From contig NZ_OZ035011.1 in NCBI RefSeq assembly GCF_964031165.1, positions 1,416,001-1,480,000 on the forward strand: 64,000 bases of DNA. Direction: 5' to 3'. The notes below the pieces were generated by a model. That model saw only the letters and a list, made by a program, of their open reading frames with translations, ran no database searches and was not told the DNA's origin. The position numbers were made by a program, and so were the translations under genes. Source of the DNA: Rickettsiella endosymbiont of Rhagonycha lignosa (GTDB lineage: Bacteria > Pseudomonadota > Gammaproteobacteria > Diplorickettsiales > Diplorickettsiaceae). This document shows, piece after piece, positions 18,863 through 27,660 of this stretch (within the stretch, counting starts at the first letter, position 1; every line of letters starts with the position of its first letter).

Positions 18863-20794
18863 ATGCCACAAAATGTAACGCAAAAATTAATTAACTTACA
18901 TAAAGTCGAAGGTGAAATGCATCCAGGCACTGAAATTGGCTTAAAAATTGATCAAACATTATGCCAAGATGCCACAGGTACGATGGTGATGCTGGAATGT
19001 GAAGCAATGGGACTAAATCAGACTAAAGCTGAAGTCTCAGTGCAATATATTGATCATAACCTTTTACAAACAGATTTCAAAAATGCAGATGACCATTTAT
19101 TTTTACTCAGCGCTTGTAAAAAATTCGGTCTTTACTATAGCGGGCCAGGTAATGGGGTAAGTCATCCTGTACATATGGAACGCTTTGGAAAACCGGGAAA
19201 AACTTTATTGGGTTCAGATAGTCATACCTGTGCAGCAGGATCGATGGGCATGTTAGCCATCGGTGCAGGTGGATTAGAAGTTGCCATGGCTATTGCGGGA
19301 CATCCCTTTCATGTCCCCATGCCTAAAGTTTGGGGTGTAAAATTAACCAATTCATTGCCGGATTGGGTCAGCGCTAAAGATATCATTCTGGAATTATTAC
19401 GTCGTCATGATGTTGATGGTGGAATTGGCAAAGTTATTGAATATTATGGGCCGGGACTGCAACATTTATCTGCAATGGATCGTCATGTTATTGCCAACAT
19501 GGGCGCAGAACTGGGAGCAACAACTAGTGTATTCCCCTCTGATGCGATAACACGAGAATTTCTGAAATCGCAACAACGTGAATCTGACTGGCAAGAAATT
19601 ATTAGCGACAATAATGCAAGTTACGATGAACATGATGAAATTGATCTTTCCAAACTTGAACCTTTAATTGCATTACCTTCTAGTCCAGGAAAAGTAGTTC
19701 CTATCCAAGAAGTTGTTGGGCGACCTATTTATCAAGCCATGATCGGTTCATCAGCCAATCCTGGGCTAAGGGATTTCGCTGTTGCAGCAGAAATTGTCGC
19801 AGGAAAACAAATAGCTCCCGGCGTTTCATTTGATATAAATCCAACTTCACGCCAGATTTTAGAGAACATGGTTGAGTTAGGTATTTTAGAAAAATTAATT
19901 CGTGCCGGCGGCCGTATTCATCAAGCGGGATGCAATGGATGTATTGGTATGGGTCAAGCGCCCGCTTCCGGTAAAATAAGTTTACGTACGGTACCTAGAA
20001 ATTTTCCAGGTCGATCTGGAACCAAAGAAGATCAAGTCTATCTCTGTAGCCCGGAGATTGCTGCTGCCTCGGCTTTAACTGGTGTTATTACCGATCCTCG
20101 TTCTTTAAAGAATAATACTTACCCTCGTTTTAAAGAACCAAAAAAAATTATTATTAATGAAACGATGTTGGTTCCTCCCTGTACAAATCCTACCGAAATA
20201 AAACTAGCTAAAGGCCCAAATATCCAACCTTTACCTATCATTGCTCCTTTAGCCGATGATATTGAAGGTCCGGTTTTAATTAAACTAGGCGATGATATCT
20301 CTACCGATACAATTTTGCCTGCGGGTGCTAAAGTACTTCCTTTTCGCAGCAATATTGCTGGAATTAGTCAGTTTGTTTTTGATCAAATCGATCCGTCTTA
20401 TCCAAAACGAGCTTTAGAATATCAGCAAACGGGATCCATCATTGTAGGTGGTGATAATTATGGCCAGGGTTCCAGTCGCGAACATGCTGCCATTGCGCCG
20501 CGCTATTTAGGTGTACAAGCTGTGCTAGTTAAACAATTTGCCCGCATTCATAGACAAAACTTAGTTAATTTTGGAATTTTACCTTTAATTTTCACTAATC
20601 CTATGGATTATGACACTATTGACCAAGGTGATATTTTATTAATCAAAAATATTCGTGAAACTATCCAAACTTCTGAGAAACTAACCGTTCATAATAAAAC
20701 TAAAAATAAAAATTACACCGTTACTCATCCTTTAAGTCCTCGAGAACTAAAAGTATTATTAGCCGGTGGACTCATTAATTGGATAAAACAATAA
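18863..20794 (+). CDS. Aconitate hydratase, Aquifex-type
   Basis: 643 residues, close to the compact aconitase form named after Aquifex (about 640-660) rather than the 850-900 residue AcnA/AcnB. The iron-sulfur cysteines are in LGSDSHTCAAGSMGM and HQAGCNGCIGMGQAP; the swivel domain shows GGDNYGQGSSREHAAIAPRYLG and NFGILPL. It should convert citrate to isocitrate in the TCA cycle, consistent with mdh at 56 kb. GGGGAT lies 6 bases before the ATG. Homoaconitase or isopropylmalate isomerase are weaker alternatives, since those are normally split or have a different swivel motif. I have left out a symbol because acn paralogues differ. Confidence 0.88.
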   Translation: MPQNVTQKLINLHKVEGEMHPGTEIGLKIDQTLCQDATGTMVMLECEAMGLNQTKAEVSVQYIDHNLLQTDFKNADDHLFLLSACKKFGLYYSGPGNGVSHPVHMERFGKPGKTLLGSDSHTCAAGSMGMLAIGAGGLEVAMAIAGHPFHVPMPKVWGVKLTNSLPDWVSAKDIILELLRRHDVDGGIGKVIEYYGPGLQHLSAMDRHVIANMGAELGATTSVFPSDAITREFLKSQQRESDWQEIISDNNASYDEHDEIDLSKLEPLIALPSSPGKVVPIQEVVGRPIYQAMIGSSANPGLRDFAVAAEIVAGKQIAPGVSFDINPTSRQILENMVELGILEKLIRAGGRIHQAGCNGCIGMGQAPASGKISLRTVPRNFPGRSGTKEDQVYLCSPEIAAASALTGVITDPRSLKNNTYPRFKEPKKIIINETMLVPPCTNPTEIKLAKGPNIQPLPIIAPLADDIEGPVLIKLGDDISTDTILPAGAKVLPFRSNIAGISQFVFDQIDPSYPKRALEYQQTGSIIVGGDNYGQGSSREHAAIAPRYLGVQAVLVKQFARIHRQNLVNFGILPLIFTNPMDYDTIDQGDILLIKNIRETIQTSEKLTVHNKTKNKNYTVTHPLSPRELKVLLAGGLINWIKQ

Positions 20795-20808
20795 GCATTA
20801 AATATTTT

Positions 20809-21813
20809 TTAATGAAAATAATCTTGAAAAAGTGTTTGCGGTGAGTTTTGTTCATACAAAATACGATATACACCTTCACAAAATGGCGCTTTAACTCCAT
20901 ATTTTTTTATTAAAAAGAAAATATTTTTTGCAGTTTCATAACCTTCTGTGGTTCCAACTAACTTTTTAGCTTCCTCTAAGCTTTGTCCTTGCCCTAAAGC
21001 TAAACCCAAACGACGATTTCGAGATTGATTATCGGTGCAGGTTAATACCAGATCTCCAAGACCCGATAACCCCAAAAAAGTTTCTTGCCTTGCACCCAAT
21101 GTTATACCCAGTTCAATCATTTCTGATAATCCCGCAGTAATCACAGCAGCTTTTGCGTTAGCACCAAAACCTAAACCTTCGGTCATGCCGACCGCAATCG
21201 CCAGTATATTTTTTATTGCACCACCAAGTTCTACACCAACAATATCTTGCGTCATTTCCACTCGAAAATTTTTTGTCTGGAATCTTAGTAATAGATCATG
21301 CGAAAAATTATAACTTTCCGATGCAATGCAGACAGCAGTGGGTAATCCCATAGCAACTTCCTTAGCAAAACTAGGACCTGAGAGCACTGCTACTTCTCTA
21401 TGCCCTAAAACGTCTTTAACGACTTCATTTAGTAATTGATGTTTTTCAGAATCTAAACCTTTGCTCGCCCATAGCAAACGCTGATTAGTTTGTAAAAAAG
21501 GGTATATTTTTTTTAAAGTTGTATGAAAAGCAACACTAGGTACGACGATTAAAATATCTTGTGTTCCTGAAAGAACAGTTTGGTAATCATCTGAACAAGT
21601 AATATTAGAGGGAAAAACGATACCGGGTAGATAGCGTTCGTTAGTTCTTTTAGTATTTATTTCAGTAACTTGTTGTTTCTCATAAGCCCATAAACGCACC
21701 TCTTGATGCTTACGAGCTAAATGAATCGCTAGAGCACTTCCCCAAGCCCCAGCACCTATAATAGAAATAGGCAGATGATTATCAGGTGATTTTTCAGACA
21801 TTGGATTTTCCAT
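20809..21813 (-). CDS. gpsA: NAD(P)+-dependent glycerol-3-phosphate dehydrogenase
   Basis: 334 residues: Rossmann motif IIGAGAWGSALAIHLA near residue 18, VLSGPSFAKEVAMGLPTAV, GGAIKNILAIAVG with the catalytic lysine, and GLSGLGDLVLTCTDNQSRNRRLG. It makes sn-glycerol-3-phosphate for phospholipid synthesis from dihydroxyacetone phosphate. A second ATG four codons in (21801) has GGAA upstream and is an equal start candidate. Convergent with the aconitase gene with only 14 bases between stops; stand-alone otherwise. Confidence 0.95.
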   Translation of the reverse strand: MENPMSEKSPDNHLPISIIGAGAWGSALAIHLARKHQEVRLWAYEKQQVTEINTKRTNERYLPGIVFPSNITCSDDYQTVLSGTQDILIVVPSVAFHTTLKKIYPFLQTNQRLLWASKGLDSEKHQLLNEVVKDVLGHREVAVLSGPSFAKEVAMGLPTAVCIASESYNFSHDLLLRFQTKNFRVEMTQDIVGVELGGAIKNILAIAVGMTEGLGFGANAKAAVITAGLSEMIELGITLGARQETFLGLSGLGDLVLTCTDNQSRNRRLGLALGQGQSLEEAKKLVGTTEGYETAKNIFFLIKKYGVKAPFCEGVYRILYEQNSPQTLFQDYFH

Positions 21814-21922
21814 TATTAAGCTTCATATTCATGGAGTTAAGTTTAACATATATGTTTTTAGATAATTATCAAAAATCAGCAAAAAAACTAAAAAAAAGAA
21901 GTGTGAGAAATAAAGTTTAAAA

Positions 21923-22753
21923 TCAAAAGATAGAATCGAAAGTAGGCTGAACTATTAAGACTAACCAACCAGATAAAGCCAAATAGGGACCGAAAGCTAT
22001 CCCTTTGCGAAAGTTATCTTTATTTGTAAAATATAAGACTATACCTACGATGGATCCTGCAACAGCAGCTATAAATAGAATATAAGGTAAAGCTTTTACG
22101 CCTAACCAAGCACCTAATACAGCAAAGCATTTAAAATCTCCTTCTCCCATTGCTTCGACCTTTATTATGATTTGATAGCATTTTGCTAAACTATAAAGAA
22201 AAAGGTACGCAAAAAATGTTCCTAAAATAGCCTCTTCTGGTGAGACAAATAAATGAAATAGGCTCGAAATTAATCCGCACCATAATAAAGGGAAAATAAT
22301 GATATCCGGTAATATTCTATATTCAAAATCAATAAACGCTAAAACTAATAAGCCCCAAGTCAAAATTAATGCCGGAAAGGTTTGTAAACTTATTCCAAAT
22401 CGTTCAATAACTATAAATGAGGTTATCAAAGTTAAACTCTCAATTAGAGGATAACAAAAAGAAATTCTTATCTGACAATATGCACATTTTCTTTTTAGGA
22501 AGAAATAACTTAATAAAGGTATTTTTTGTAGAAAGGTTAAATATTCACAACAATTGGGACAATGAGAAAAAGGAAGAAATATATTAAAGGTTTTAACATT
22601 TAAGTGTAACGAATTGTCTCGGTTTAAATATTGTTGAGAAGCTTCTCTCCATTGTTTCTGCAGAATTAAAGGTAAACGATAAATCAATACAGTAAGGAAA
22701 CTACCTAACAAGGCGCAAAAAAGAGAAATAGTAACTATTAAAAAATATTCCAT
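21923..22753 (-). CDS. pilD: Type IV prepilin peptidase / N-methyltransferase
   Basis: 276 residues with about seven membrane spans. The cytoplasmic loop carries two CxxC pairs (CPNC...CAYC) of the methyltransferase-type zinc site, and the two catalytic aspartates are in the segment FIDFEYRILPD and in EAMGEGDFK (the GxGD motif). It cuts prepilin leader peptides and methylates the new N-terminus; in Legionella relatives the same enzyme serves type IV pili and type II secretion. It begins right where pilC stops (22754), the last gene of pilB-pilC-pilD. Confidence 0.93.
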   Translation of the reverse strand: MEYFLIVTISLFCALLGSFLTVLIYRLPLILQKQWREASQQYLNRDNSLHLNVKTFNIFLPFSHCPNCCEYLTFLQKIPLLSYFFLKRKCAYCQIRISFCYPLIESLTLITSFIVIERFGISLQTFPALILTWGLLVLAFIDFEYRILPDIIIFPLLWCGLISSLFHLFVSPEEAILGTFFAYLFLYSLAKCYQIIIKVEAMGEGDFKCFAVLGAWLGVKALPYILFIAAVAGSIVGIVLYFTNKDNFRKGIAFGPYLALSGWLVLIVQPTFDSIF

Positions 22754-23956
22754 TTAAATAACACTTCCTAATTTAAATATCGGCAAATACATTGCTATAA
22801 TCAAACAACCCACCATCAAACCTAAAATAATAATTAATACCGGTTCTAATAACACCGATAGGTTATCAGCAAAATAATTCATTTTTTCTTCATAGAGATC
22901 GGCAATATTGTTTAACATTTCACTTAAACAATTAGCAATTTCTCCAATTTTAATAAGTTGTAATAAATCTAATGGAAATATTTTTTGTTGTGCAAAAGCT
23001 TGATAAAAGCCTTCTCCGTCACGTATGTGCTTACAACTTAATAAAATAGCCGATTTATAAACAAAATTACCAGACATCTCCGCAATAAGCTGTAAAGCAT
23101 CAATTAAAGGCAACCCCGCAGCAAGAGCGGTAGCTAATGCACGGGTAATTCGAGCTATTATAATTTTTGAGAGAACTTTATTGACAATAGGAATTTTCAA
23201 AAAATACCTATCTAGTTTATTCTCGATTACTGGATATTTTTTCTTTAAGCAAATGAAAGAAATACCTAATATCAATAAAGCTAATCCACAATAGGTACTA
23301 AGAAATCCTATATGTTTTGATAAATAAATAATTATTCGCGTTATAAGAGGTAATTGTGATCCAGCGTCTAAAAAAAATTGTTCAAACTGAGGTACTACTC
23401 CCATTAATAAAGCCATAAAGACTAGGCCCGCCACTATTAAAACTACGATAGGATATACTAATGCATTAATTATTTTTGCTTTTAGTTTCATGTTTTTTTC
23501 TTGGTACGCTGCAATGCGATCAAACATTAAACCTAATGTAGCGGTTTTTTCTCCTAATGCAATTAAGCTACAATGAAACTTATTAAAATACGATTGGTTC
23601 TCTTTCAATATTTCACTTAAAGAAAAACCATCTTCCAAACCCCGAATTATTTTTTGTAAATATTCTTTTAATACTGTATTGCTAGCTGTGATTTCAAGTA
23701 ATTTCAAGATGTGAAGTAATGGGATTCCCGCTTGTAATAAACGTGCTATTTGGCGATTTAGCAGAAAAATATCCTGCATTTTAATAGGTTTTACAAATCT
23801 AATAATCCAACGAGAATAAATTTTAGTTATAAAAATATTTTGGCGCTGTAAATCTAATCGTAGTTGATCTTTATTTCGGAATAAGTCTTTACCTTTGCAT
23901 GATTTTCTCTCGCTAGTAATTCCTTTCCAATTATAAACTTTAATAATACTTAACAT
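22754..23956 (-). CDS. pilC: Type IV pilus inner-membrane platform protein
   Basis: 400 residues of the GspF/PilC family with the usual two F domains, each about 120 residues (LNRQIARLLQAGIPLLHILKLL and ITRALATALAAGLPLIDALQLIAEM), and three membrane spans (near 165-185, 215-235 and 370-395). It forms the platform through which the PilB motor drives pilin polymerisation. It starts 7 bases after the pilB stop and abuts pilD. Length is typical. The general secretion GspF is the alternative, but the pilB and pilD neighbours favour PilC. Confidence 0.9.
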   Translation of the reverse strand: MLSIIKVYNWKGITSERKSCKGKDLFRNKDQLRLDLQRQNIFITKIYSRWIIRFVKPIKMQDIFLLNRQIARLLQAGIPLLHILKLLEITASNTVLKEYLQKIIRGLEDGFSLSEILKENQSYFNKFHCSLIALGEKTATLGLMFDRIAAYQEKNMKLKAKIINALVYPIVVLIVAGLVFMALLMGVVPQFEQFFLDAGSQLPLITRIIIYLSKHIGFLSTYCGLALLILGISFICLKKKYPVIENKLDRYFLKIPIVNKVLSKIIIARITRALATALAAGLPLIDALQLIAEMSGNFVYKSAILLSCKHIRDGEGFYQAFAQQKIFPLDLLQLIKIGEIANCLSEMLNNIADLYEEKMNYFADNLSVLLEPVLIIILGLMVGCLIIAMYLPIFKLGSVI

Positions 23957-23963
23957 AATTATT

Positions 23964-25658
23964 TCAATCTTTTATTACTCGTTTCATTTCTAATAAGCTG
24001 ATGTCACCTTGTCTAAGCTTCTCTAAGGCTGATAAATACAAAGTTTGCATTCCTTGTTCTTGTGCAAATTGATTTATTTCGAATGCGGAATTCTTTCGTA
24101 AAATTATTTTTTTTATTTCCTCTGTAAGTTTTAAAATCTCAAAAATACCCGTTCGACCCTTATAACCCTGCGTGCAAAGTGAACATCCTTTTGCTGTGTA
24201 TATTTTAATATCTGGAGGGAAATTTAATTTTAACAAATTTTTCTTCGGTAACTTCTCTTCTACTTTACAAGACGCACATAAGCGCCTTACTAAACGCTGA
24301 GCGATAATTAACTGTATAGAAGTTGCAATATTGTAAGTAGGAATATTCATATTTTCTAAACGGATTAAACTCTCAACTGCACTGTTTGTATGTAAAGTCG
24401 ATAAAACTAGATGTCCAGTTTGAGCTGCTTTAATTCCTATTTCAGCTGTTTCTTGATCACGCATTTCTCCTACCATAATAATATCCGGATCTTGGCGTAA
24501 AAAAGCTCTTAGTACACAAGCAAAATTTAAACCTATGATAGGATTTACATTAACCTGATTAATTCCTGATAAAATAATTTCTATGGGATTTTCGACAGTA
24601 GAAATATTTACTGTAGACTTTTTTAAAAAATTTAATCCTGTATAAAGCGTGATAGTTTTTCCGCTCCCGGTAGGTCCGGTGACTAAAATCATGCCGTGGG
24701 GACTTGATAAAGCTTTGATGAATTCTTTTTTTTGTATTTTGTTCATTCCTAGTTTATCTACATCTAATAACATTTTGTTACTGTCCAAAATTCTAATCAC
24801 TAATTTTTCACCGTGAATAGTTGGACAGGTACTTAATCGGCAATCTACATTTCGACCATTAATATCTTTTAATTGAAAACGACCATCTTGTGGAACCCTT
24901 CGCTCGGCAATATCTAGTTGCGATATAATTTTTAATCGAGTGGTAATTCTTGAAATTAAATGTCTAGGTAGAACTACCATTGCATATAATAATCCATCAA
25001 TCCGAAAACGTATTTGTAAATGATCTTGGTAAGGCTCTATATGAACATCAGAAGCATTACGCGTAATTGCATCATTCAAAAGTTTATGAACATAATTTGT
25101 AATAGTTAAATCATCATTGCTGGAATTATGTAACGTTATATCTAGATCATGATCGTCTTTTAATTGCGCTATTTTATGCCGACCTAAATCTATTTTACTG
25201 ATAATGTCGTATTTTGTTAGGGAAGTGTCTTTTATTTTTTTTAATAACTCTACTATTTGTTTTTCGTCTGCAAGTTTATATTCCAGCATTAAACCCGTCG
25301 AAAATCGAATATCGTCTAAAACAAGTTTTTGAGTGGGGTCGACTAACGCTAAAACCAATTTTTTCTTATCTTGCGCTAAAGGTAATATTTGATATTTTTG
25401 TAGTAAATTTTTATCAATTAGGCTGTTTGGTATTTGCGTTATATCGATACTATCTAAATCAATGTATGTCAGAAAAAACTCTTCTGCTAAAAGATGAGCT
25501 AAGTAGGAAGAATCTATTTTTTGAGTTTGAATTAAATAACTTATAAATGAAATTTGTTCTTGTCTAGCATTATCCATCACTTCATTAACAAATTCATTTT
25601 TTAATCCACAGTCGTGTATTAAATGTTGTAGAAAATTATTGATGGCAATGTTTTTCAT
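23964..25658 (-). CDS. pilB: Type IV pilus assembly ATPase
   Basis: 564 residues. The N-terminal MshEN-type domain (residues 1-150) precedes the secretion ATPase: RFRIDGLL, the Walker A GPTGSGKT, an Asp box and Walker B IIMVGEMRDQETAEIGIKAAQTGHLVLSTLHTN, then a tetracysteine zinc finger (CASC ... CSLC). PilB powers extension of type IV pili. First gene of pilB-pilC-pilD. No pilin gene, usually upstream and divergent, and no pilT are in the window. A perfect 16-bp inverted repeat (25701-25738) lies 43 bases upstream. Confidence 0.93.
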   Translation of the reverse strand: MKNIAINNFLQHLIHDCGLKNEFVNEVMDNARQEQISFISYLIQTQKIDSSYLAHLLAEEFFLTYIDLDSIDITQIPNSLIDKNLLQKYQILPLAQDKKKLVLALVDPTQKLVLDDIRFSTGLMLEYKLADEKQIVELLKKIKDTSLTKYDIISKIDLGRHKIAQLKDDHDLDITLHNSSNDDLTITNYVHKLLNDAITRNASDVHIEPYQDHLQIRFRIDGLLYAMVVLPRHLISRITTRLKIISQLDIAERRVPQDGRFQLKDINGRNVDCRLSTCPTIHGEKLVIRILDSNKMLLDVDKLGMNKIQKKEFIKALSSPHGMILVTGPTGSGKTITLYTGLNFLKKSTVNISTVENPIEIILSGINQVNVNPIIGLNFACVLRAFLRQDPDIIMVGEMRDQETAEIGIKAAQTGHLVLSTLHTNSAVESLIRLENMNIPTYNIATSIQLIIAQRLVRRLCASCKVEEKLPKKNLLKLNFPPDIKIYTAKGCSLCTQGYKGRTGIFEILKLTEEIKKIILRKNSAFEINQFAQEQGMQTLYLSALEKLRQGDISLLEMKRVIKD

Positions 25659-26083
25659 TTTATTATATCCCTATATTCTGTTTTCATCAGTATAACTCAA
25701 ATTAAAAATAAAATGTATTGACACATTTTATTTTTAATGTTTATATGAATAGATCCTTTAATGAATACCTTGCTGGCTGAAGTTCTAGGGGTTAAGAATA
25801 GAAATATTTAAAAACAATAATAGTTTCTATTTTTAGGAACTTGCTTATTTTCTTGTAGGTAATGTTTAGGAATAAATTAAATGCAAAACTTGTATTACTG
25901 CATTGATGTATTTTTAAGTTTTACAATATTGGAAAGTATGAGAATCCAGCAAGGTTTTTAGATTTTGCCAAGTATTCTTGGTAGTTTCTTGTCTAGAATA
26001 TAGCTTAAATTTCACATTTCGAATCTCCTAAGGTATATTAAATAAATTTCAGTTAATTCTTAAAAATATAGGATTTAATACCT
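25659..26083. other. Intergenic region between pilB and the PPTase gene
   Basis: 425 bases without a supportable protein gene. It holds a perfect inverted repeat (25701-25738), a plausible plus-strand promoter inside it (TTGACA 25718-25723, 18 bases, TATATG 25742-25747), and 80 bases on a terminator-like hairpin with AATAGAAA (25797-25804) paired to TTTCTATT (25824-25831) and a T-run. Together they could define a small RNA. The rest (25840-26083) is AT-rich and featureless. Confidence 0.4.
25701..25738. repeat. Perfect 16-bp inverted repeat with a 6-base loop
   Basis: ATTAAAAATAAAATGT at 25701-25716 is exactly complementary to 25723-25738, loop ATTGAC. It could be an operator for pilB, a hairpin, or a remnant of a tiny mobile repeat. 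The right arm includes the TTGACA of a possible plus-strand promoter. Confidence 0.7.
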
Positions 26084-26800
26084 ATGTGTGTCTTGAACCA
26101 ATCTATTATCCATATTTGGCATACTAGATTTGATGACCATACTAAAAAATATAAACTCTTTAAAAGTTGGCTTGCTCCTGAAGAAAAAATACGCGCTGAA
26201 AAATTAGCTATTCCTTATCGACAAAACTTTATTATTTCAAGAGCGGTGCTTCGCGATTTGTTAGCCTATTATTCGCAACAACCTCCACAGAAGCTGAAAT
26301 TAAGCTATTCAGTTTCTGGTAAACCCTTATTAATAAACTCTGAGCAGTCCCTTGAGTTTAATCTTTCGCATTCAAAAAATATCTTGGTTTATGCTTTTAC
26401 TATCGACACACCCGTAGGTATAGATATTGAATACATAAATCCAAGAACACACCTCGACAAAATCGCTTATCGTTTTCTTCTTGCAGATGAATATGATCGA
26501 TTACAATTACTGCATGGGATAAAAAAAATAAAGGTATTTTTTAATGCTTGGGTAAGAAATGAAGCGTTAATAAAAGCCAAGGGCAATACTTTGCAGACGC
26601 ATCCATATTCTCGATATAAACTTTCCTTAGATCCTCAAATAAATACTTTAAAATACAAACAAAAAGACTTAAATTCTTTTTATGCAATTTCAAATGTGTC
26701 TCTTTATACTGATTTTGCAGCCGCTATTGCCGTAAAAGGAAATGAAAAACCTATTCTTATTAAAAAATATACTAAAAGAATGTCAGAATTAAATATGTAG
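26084..26800 (+). CDS. 4'-phosphopantetheinyl transferase (Sfp type)
   Basis: 238 residues. Signature motifs are present: ISRAVLRDLLAYY near residue 50, FNLSHSKN, PVGIDIEYINPR (magnesium-binding D and E) and FFNAWVRNEALIKAKG, the W..(K/R)EA..K..G motif. Enzymes of this type move phosphopantetheine from CoA onto carrier proteins of polyketide or peptide synthases, or onto the fatty-acid ACP where AcpS is missing. No synthase genes lie in the window, so its partner is unknown. It stands alone, between pilB and a regulator on the opposite strand. The ATG at 26084 has AGGA about 10 bases upstream. Confidence 0.88.
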   Translation: MCVLNQSIIHIWHTRFDDHTKKYKLFKSWLAPEEKIRAEKLAIPYRQNFIISRAVLRDLLAYYSQQPPQKLKLSYSVSGKPLLINSEQSLEFNLSHSKNILVYAFTIDTPVGIDIEYINPRTHLDKIAYRFLLADEYDRLQLLHGIKKIKVFFNAWVRNEALIKAKGNTLQTHPYSRYKLSLDPQINTLKYKQKDLNSFYAISNVSLYTDFAAAIAVKGNEKPILIKKYTKRMSELNM

Positions 26801-26855
26801 AAAATATTTTTTTGACTGTCATAAACGATGCTTAGAAAAAATATTATCTAATTTA

Positions 26856-27518
26856 TTAAAACTCCATCAGCATAAAACGCACTACTCCACATGTCGTATC
26901 GTCAGGCTGCATTTCTGTCAAAGGATAATGCTGATTGAGTGCTTTCAGATAACGACGATTACCATCGATGACTAACTGTCTAAAAAGTAAGGTATTGCCA
27001 GGATCTTGCTTTATTTTAGCTAAAATAAAGGCAGCATTGTGTGCTACGCAATCAGTATCTAATACAATAATACAATTCTTAGGAAAACTAGGACCTTGTG
27101 CGGTTTCCATGCAATCATTTTCTACGCGAAGCGCAAAAGCATCTGAACTAAGCGGAATATTAGTGCTTAAATACTTAGAATAGGTTTTTGGTGAAATCTT
27201 TATAAAATGCAGAAAACGTTCCTTCGCCTCTTGGGGGGTCAATAAGGGAACTTGATAGTAAGGCTGGCTATTTTCATACTGATAAGCCCCCTCAGTCTCT
27301 TCAGCTGCATGCTCATGATCTAGCCATCCATGCGGTTTATTAAAAACTTTCTCTATATGGTTAGCCAATCTATCGCCAATATTTTTAATTGGACTATTGC
27401 CAATTAAATGACTAATTTGACTTTGTGAACGATCCAAATGCTCAGATAGATCGGTGATCCCACCTACTGAGCGAGCTAATTTCCGTAAATTTTTCCGTCT
27501 AATATCTTTTATATTCAT
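26856..27518 (-). CDS. LexA-fold (S24-like) transcriptional regulator with N-terminal HTH
   Basis: 220 residues. The N-terminal 60 form an XRE-type helix-turn-helix (DLSEHLDRSQSQISHLIG), and the C-terminal half resembles the S24 domain of phage repressors and LexA. The position of the nucleophile serine holds cysteine (C136 in VENDCMETA, where the family has DSM), and the usual catalytic lysine region reads TLLFRQL instead of TVKRL. So it probably cannot self-cleave in the normal way. The ending GNRRYLKALNQHYPL is like other repressor-type proteins. No prophage genes are near. It may bind the inverted repeat just upstream (27602-27627), which can also serve as the pfp terminator. Confidence 0.72.
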   Translation of the reverse strand: MNIKDIRRKNLRKLARSVGGITDLSEHLDRSQSQISHLIGNSPIKNIGDRLANHIEKVFNKPHGWLDHEHAAEETEGAYQYENSQPYYQVPLLTPQEAKERFLHFIKISPKTYSKYLSTNIPLSSDAFALRVENDCMETAQGPSFPKNCIIVLDTDCVAHNAAFILAKIKQDPGNTLLFRQLVIDGNRRYLKALNQHYPLTEMQPDDTTCGVVRFMLMEF

Positions 27519-27593
27519 GCCATAGCTTTATTAAAGTTTTAGTGTTATGACCCATACAGTAAACTTATACTTTGTTTAAAGTCCTATAAATGT

Positions 27594-27634
27594 CAAAAAA
27601 AGTAATATGCATGGTAATACATATTACCTTTTTA
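27594..27634 (-). terminator. Intrinsic terminator after pfp, or operator of the regulator
   Basis: GTAATATG (27602-27609) pairs perfectly with CATATTAC (27620-27627); on the minus strand the stem is followed by seven T (27601-27595). That suits termination of pfp transcription. The palindromic nature and its place 84 bases before the regulator gene also allow an operator role. Confidence 0.65.
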
Positions 27635-27660
27635 GATAAGTGGTAGCATAATTATTTTAA

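Noticed and set aside
25914-26015. 33-residue GTG-started frame with AGGAG on the minus strand, upstream of pilB
   Set aside because: It is too short and matches nothing; not a pilin (no GFTLIE motif). Kept in mind as possible debris only.
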